This document shows positions 42,218 through 45,633 of a stretch of DNA of 45,633 bases, in pieces (the stretch's first letter is position 1; every line of letters begins with the position of its first letter). The translations under genes and the position numbers were made by a program. Origin of the DNA: CAZXYS01 sp964645005 (GTDB lineage: Bacteria; Bacteroidota; Ignavibacteria; Kapaibacteriales; UBA2268). Location: positions 1 through 45,633 of the forward strand of contig CAZXYS010000033.1 in assembly GCA_964645005.1 (NCBI GenBank), given 5' to 3'. The notes below the pieces were generated by a model. It saw nothing but the letters and a program-made list of their open reading frames with translations, had not been told where the DNA came from and did not search any database.

Positions 42218-42451
42218 ATGAGTAGAAAGTGTCAAGTAACAGGTAAGCGTGCGTTGGTAGGGAACAACGTATCCCACTCGCATAATAAGACGAAAAGGCG
42301 TTTTCAACCGAATTTGCAGACAAAGAAAATCTGGATACCTGAAGAAAAACGTTTTGTTAAAGTACGTTTAACCACGAAAGCTCTCCGCACTCTGGACAAG
42401 CAAGGTCATGGCGGACTTATGAAAGAGCTTAAGAAATTGGCTAAGAAATAA
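42218..42451 (+). CDS. rpmB: 50S ribosomal protein bL28
   Basis: A 77-residue basic protein with the bL28 signature: SRKCQVTGKRALVGNNVSHS, NKTKRRFQPNLQTKKIW, then KVRLTTKALRTLDKQG. It has one Cys, not a full zinc site. It is a single-gene unit inserted between glycosyltransferase and UbiA genes, with its own promoter and a strong terminator. Confidence 0.97.
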   Translation: MSRKCQVTGKRALVGNNVSHSHNKTKRRFQPNLQTKKIWIPEEKRFVKVRLTTKALRTLDKQGHGGLMKELKKLAKK

Positions 42452-42477
42452 ACGCCAATTAAATAAAAATTTATTGG

Positions 42478-42505
42478 AGCGGCACATTGTTTGCCGCTTT
42501 TTTTT
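42478..42505 (+). terminator. intrinsic terminator of rpmB
   Basis: AGCGGCA pairs with TGCCGCT around a 7-base loop, followed by eight Ts. It lies 27 bases after the stop codon. Confidence 0.92.
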
Positions 42506-42550
42506 ATGATTAAAATAATACAGAACTATTTACAGTTAATAATCTAATTA

Positions 42551-42581
42551 TTTGATAATAGTATAATTTTGAATATTTTTG
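42551..42581 (+). promoter_or_regulatory. Bacteroidetes-type promoter for the UbiA-DprE1-like pair
   Basis: TTTG at 42551-42554 and TATTTTTG at 42574-42581 with a 19-base spacer match the TTTG-N19-TAnnTTTG pattern. The gene starts 35 bases downstream. Confidence 0.6.
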
Positions 42582-42615
42582 AGTTTATTATTTTTTCAAT
42601 TTTATAACAGGCAAG

Positions 42616-44067
42616 TTGGAAGAAACAAACGCGAAAAATATCAATATAAAGCCGCTATGCGTTGATCTGGACGGTACCCTCATCAAAACAGATACGCTTA
42701 TTGAATCATTGCTTATATTGTTCAAGAAGCAGCCGCTTGCCGTGTTATTGCTGCCATTCTGGCTGATGCAGGGGCTGCCGAAGTTCAAAAAGAAAGTGAT
42801 AAATATAGGTATGCCGGATCCTGAGCTTCTCCCCTACCGGCAGGATGTTATAGACTATGTCGCCAAAGAGAAAGCCGGCGGAAGAAAAATTATTCTCGCC
42901 ACCGCCACGCCGCTCGAAATAGCGCAGGATGTAGCGGAGCATCTCGGATTATTTGACGACATAATCGCTACTACTACCGGCAAAAATTTAAAAGGCGATG
43001 AAAAATTAAAGGCTATACGCGCTCACAAAGACTGTATAAATGGCTTTGACTACATTGGTGACAGCGAAGCGGATATTCCAGTATGGGAAGGCGCTGAAAA
43101 AGCTCTGATGGTGAATCCCAGTTCCAAAATCAAGAGGAAAGTAAATTCAAATGGAAACGCAGGGGAAATTTTCGAAGCAAAACTAAATTCTTTGAAATTG
43201 CTAATCAAAGAAATTCGCGTTTATCAATGGGCGAAGAACGCTCTTGTTTTCGTGCCGCTTATAATGGCGCATAGATTTATGGAACTGCCATTGCTTTTTG
43301 ATGCACTCAGGGCGTTTCTGGCATTCAGCTTTGTAGCTTCATCGGTATATGTAACAAACGATCTGCTGGATATGGAAGCTGACAGGCTTCATCCCCGCAA
43401 GAAGAAAAGACCGCTGGCTTCGGGCGATCTGTCAATTATTAACGGGATTGTAGTTTCCACTGTATTATTTTTAGGCGGGTTAGCAATAGCTATATTTACT
43501 TTGCCTGTAAAATTTATTATTGCTTTAACGGCATATATTGTTCTGACCACGGCGTATTCATTTATCCTGAAGAGAATTTATATTGCTGATATCATTGTGC
43601 TGGCAGGGCTTTATACGCTGAGGCTTATTTCCGGCGCTTTCGCAGTGGAAGTGCCGCTGACGCCGTGGTTTCTTGAATTTTCGATGTTTCTGTTCATGAG
43701 TCTGGCAATTGTAAAGAGATACACCGAATTGCTTGTTGTCTCAAATCAGAACAAGAAGAAAGCCAAGGGGCGCGGCTACATTATTGATGATATGAAAATT
43801 TTGATTAGCATAGGCCCAGCGAGCGGCTATCTGGCTGTACTGGTCTTCGGTTTATACATTCACAGCGGGGAAAATGCGGCGCTGTACGACACGCCGGAAA
43901 TATTATGGGCAATTGTTCCGTTCCTGCTTTACTGGATTACGAGGATATGGTTTATGGCATTTCGCGGGAAGATGCACGACGATCCGATCATTTTTGCGGT
44001 AAAGGATCCGGCGAGTTATATTATAGGTTTGATAATTACTTTGCTTTTAATCGGAGCGGCTATATGA
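42616..44067 (+). CDS. HAD phosphatase-UbiA prenyltransferase fusion (DPPR synthase-like)
   Basis: A 483-residue membrane enzyme. Residues 12-190 are a HAD phosphatase: CVDLDGTLIKTD (nucleophile Asp17, Asp19) and DYIGDSEADIPVW. Residues 200-483 are a UbiA-type prenyltransferase with eight or so membrane helices and the Asp-rich motif NDLLDMEADRLHPRKKKRP. That wording (HPxKxxRPxASG) is shared with decaprenyl-phosphate phosphoribose (DPPR) synthase, which joins polyprenyl phosphate to PRPP; the attached HAD could remove the resulting 5-phosphate. It is fused in one chain here, while mycobacteria use separate proteins. The start is TTG 42616. The stop overlaps the ATG of the DprE1-like gene (ATGA), so both are translated together. 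Confidence 0.88.
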   Translation: MEETNAKNINIKPLCVDLDGTLIKTDTLIESLLILFKKQPLAVLLLPFWLMQGLPKFKKKVINIGMPDPELLPYRQDVIDYVAKEKAGGRKIILATATPLEIAQDVAEHLGLFDDIIATTTGKNLKGDEKLKAIRAHKDCINGFDYIGDSEADIPVWEGAEKALMVNPSSKIKRKVNSNGNAGEIFEAKLNSLKLLIKEIRVYQWAKNALVFVPLIMAHRFMELPLLFDALRAFLAFSFVASSVYVTNDLLDMEADRLHPRKKKRPLASGDLSIINGIVVSTVLFLGGLAIAIFTLPVKFIIALTAYIVLTTAYSFILKRIYIADIIVLAGLYTLRLISGAFAVEVPLTPWFLEFSMFLFMSLAIVKRYTELLVVSNQNKKKAKGRGYIIDDMKILISIGPASGYLAVLVFGLYIHSGENAALYDTPEILWAIVPFLLYWITRIWFMAFRGKMHDDPIIFAVKDPASYIIGLIITLLLIGAAI

Positions 44068-45389
44068 CGAATGAGCTTTACGGTTCCTGGGGGCGGTATC
44101 CGAAACTAACGCCCTCGGAGGTGGTGCGACTGCAATGGAGAGATGAACTGCCGGACTTGAATTCTTTCAGGAAAAAAGTCCTGCCCTACGGCTATGGGAA
44201 AAGTTACGGCGATAGCTGTCAGAATCATAATGGAGTTTTACTCGATACGAAGGGGTTGGACAAATTCATTAGTTTTGATGATAGGAATGGGATTGTGCGC
44301 TGCGAGGCGGGTGTCACTCTCGCCGATGTGCTTGAACTGGCTCTACCCCGCGGGTGGTTTCTGGCTGCGACGCCGGGAACGAAGCTATGCTCTGTAGGCG
44401 GAGCGCTGGCTAATGATGTGCACGGAAAGAATCATCACAAAGGCGGCACTTTCGGCAGTAATGTGACAAAATTTGAACTGGTCAGATCTACCGGCGAAAG
44501 GCTTATATGTTCGCCTGAAGAGAATTCTGAGCTATTTGAGGCGACTATCGGCGGGCTTGGATTGACGGGACTCGTGACATGGGTGGAATTCAAAGTGAAG
44601 CCCTGCCCAAGCGAGTTTATTGCGATGGAGAGTATTAAATTCGACGGGCTGGAGGAGTATTTCGAAATTGCCGCGGATTCGGATAAGGATTATGAATACA
44701 CCGTGTCGTGGGTGGATTGCACGGCTTCGGGAAGCAATCTTGGACGGGGGATTTTCTCCCGCGGCAATCATGCGGACCCCGCGGAGCATTCTCTGCCGGA
44801 TACCCCTAAGGACGGCGCAAAGAGTTTTCCCTTCGATGCGCCATTTATAAATCCTTTTACGGTGAATATGTTCAATATTCTTTTTTACAATAAGCAGTTT
44901 GACAGGAAGCAAAAAAGCGTTGTGCACTACGATCCGTTCTTCTATCCGCTGGATGCTGTCCACCATTGGAATAAAGCCTACGGCAAGAGCGGCTTTTTGC
45001 AGTATCAGTTTGTAGTTCCATTTGATAATGCTAATAATAACATCAATAAAATACTCAAAAAAGTGGCTGCATCCGGGCTTTCATCATTTTTGACTGTGCT
45101 TAAAAATTTCGGAGATGCTAATTCTCCGGGGATGCTTTCATTTCCTCGACCGGGTGTGACAATGGCTATAGATTTCCGCATGACCGGCGAGAGAACTCTA
45201 AAAGTGCTCGATGAACTCGATGATGTGGTCAGAGATGCCGGAGGGGCGCTCTACCCGGCAAAGGACGCACGAATGAAGGGCGGTGATTTTAAGCGCTTTT
45301 ATCCGCGTTGGAAGGAGTTTTCCCAATATATCGATCCGAAGTTCTCGTCGAGCTTCTGGAGGAGGACTGTGGGGAAGTCTGCAATATGA
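44064..45389 (+). CDS. DprE1-like FAD-dependent oxidase
   Basis: About 441 residues from ATG 44064, overlapping the UbiA stop; the frame opens upstream at 43905 but that part is antiphase to UbiA coding. The FAD-binding PCMH domain has VLPYGYGKSYGDSCQN, LAATPGTKLCSVGGALANDV and HGKNHHKGGTFGSNV. The substrate domain contains HYDPFFYPLDAVHHWNKAYG and ends with YPAKDARMKGGDFKRFYPRW, the same order as DprE1. DprE1 oxidises polyprenyl-phosphoryl ribose to the 2-keto form, which DprE2 then reduces to arabinose. The match in order with the HAD-UbiA gene supports the same pathway here. DprE2 should lie beyond 45633. Confidence 0.88.
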   Translation: MTNELYGSWGRYPKLTPSEVVRLQWRDELPDLNSFRKKVLPYGYGKSYGDSCQNHNGVLLDTKGLDKFISFDDRNGIVRCEAGVTLADVLELALPRGWFLAATPGTKLCSVGGALANDVHGKNHHKGGTFGSNVTKFELVRSTGERLICSPEENSELFEATIGGLGLTGLVTWVEFKVKPCPSEFIAMESIKFDGLEEYFEIAADSDKDYEYTVSWVDCTASGSNLGRGIFSRGNHADPAEHSLPDTPKDGAKSFPFDAPFINPFTVNMFNILFYNKQFDRKQKSVVHYDPFFYPLDAVHHWNKAYGKSGFLQYQFVVPFDNANNNINKILKKVAASGLSSFLTVLKNFGDANSPGMLSFPRPGVTMAIDFRMTGERTLKVLDELDDVVRDAGGALYPAKDARMKGGDFKRFYPRWKEFSQYIDPKFSSSFWRRTVGKSAI

Positions 45390-45482
45390 GAATTCCATGA
45401 TTTTACATTTGAAAACTAATTATGATAATATAAATTATTGCTCTTAGCAAACGTATTTCAGGGCAGGTCAATTATAAGATAA

Positions 45483-45516
45483 AAGCAACATTTATTATTT
45501 GTTTGAAATGTTGCTT
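45483..45516 (-). terminator. hairpin after the DprE1-like gene
   Basis: AAGCAACATTT and AAATGTTGCTT are perfect 11-bp arms around a 12-base loop. A short T-run exists only on the minus strand, so it may terminate a minus-strand gene lying beyond the window. Confidence 0.5.
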
Positions 45517-45579
45517 GCTATTGATTAACAACGGCTGCCGGAGAAGAAAATAAAGTTAATTTTGATTCTATAAAATTAT

Positions 45580-45606
45580 TCCCTTCTTACACGGGTAAGG
45601 AGGGAA
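45580..45606. repeat. diverged GC-rich hairpin repeat (copy 3)
   Basis: TCCCTTCTTAC and GTAAGGAGGGA form an imperfect inverted repeat resembling the CCCCTCCTT/AAGGAGGGG hairpins at 6171 and 32814. The rest of 45390-45633 shows no gene. Confidence 0.4.
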
Positions 45607-45633
45607 GTTTTATTATCCATAAATTAAAAGTGC

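Noticed and set aside
43905..44063. N-terminal extension of the DprE1-like protein
   Set aside because: It lies within the UbiA coding sequence in a different frame; the ATGA overlap at 44064 is the natural start.
1..45633. CRISPR arrays, rRNA genes, prophage or complete insertion sequences
   Set aside because: No regularly spaced direct repeats, rRNA signatures, transposase or phage structural genes were seen.

Overview
The window comes from an AT-rich (roughly 40% GC by eye) bacterium of the FCB superphylum. An Ignavibacteria-, Kapabacteria- or Calditrichota-like lineage fits best; the exact phylum cannot be fixed from sequence alone. Three things support FCB. Two secreted proteins carry type IX secretion (T9SS) C-terminal sorting domains. 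Three promoters match the Bacteroidetes-type TTTG-N19/20-TAnnTTTG pattern (upstream of rplM, rpmB and the UbiA gene). Lipoproteins, a TonB receptor and PD40-type proteins indicate an outer membrane. The main redox operon suggests anaerobic or fermentative metabolism.

Layout. Positions 1-6110 form an AT-rich accessory block: two lipoprotein genes, each followed by a T9SS-exported protease. The first is a metalloprotease broken by an in-frame stop and a terminal frameshift; the second is an intact trypsin-like protease. Positions 6271-13053 (minus strand) hold a redox operon: a tandem Cys-rich mini-protein, a NuoE-like protein with a zinc-ribbon tail, a NuoF-GltD fusion, a NuoG-N-terminus-like Fe-S protein, and a GltB-like FMN protein. 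There is no hydrogenase or formate dehydrogenase catalytic subunit. The composition matches Stn (Sporomusa-type Nfn) electron-bifurcating transhydrogenases with two extra proteins, and it is the strongest candidate for an under-described system here. Near-identical terminators in opposite orientation flank it.

Positions 13686-18328 carry the translation cluster rplM-rpsI, rpsB-tsf-pyrH-frr and a tRNA-Val(GAC). From 18434 to 31653 come mostly housekeeping and envelope genes: a 3D-domain lipoprotein, DUF5995, an ECF sigma/anti-sigma/Spy-like trio, a dihydroorotate dehydrogenase-like protein, a TrmH-type methyltransferase, PlsY, a PD40 protein, a ClpB lacking its second ATPase, DUF302, a two-TM protein, a scramblase-like protein, a sulfotransferase and an SRPBCC protein. 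Positions 31801-35178 look like a zinc (or other metal) uptake locus with a ZnuD-like TonB receptor.

From 35605 onward there is a RelA/SpoT protein with a dead hydrolase domain, then surface-glycan genes: a Wzt-type ABC ATPase, a GT2 and a GT4. A decayed TrkA/RCK pseudogene and rpmB are interspersed. The last genes are an overlapping pair, HAD-UbiA prenyltransferase and DprE1-like FAD oxidase, suggesting a polyprenyl-phosphate pentose (arabinose-type) donor pathway that continues beyond the window. Short non-coding repeats (three MITE-like elements and GC-rich hairpins) sit in several intergenic gaps.
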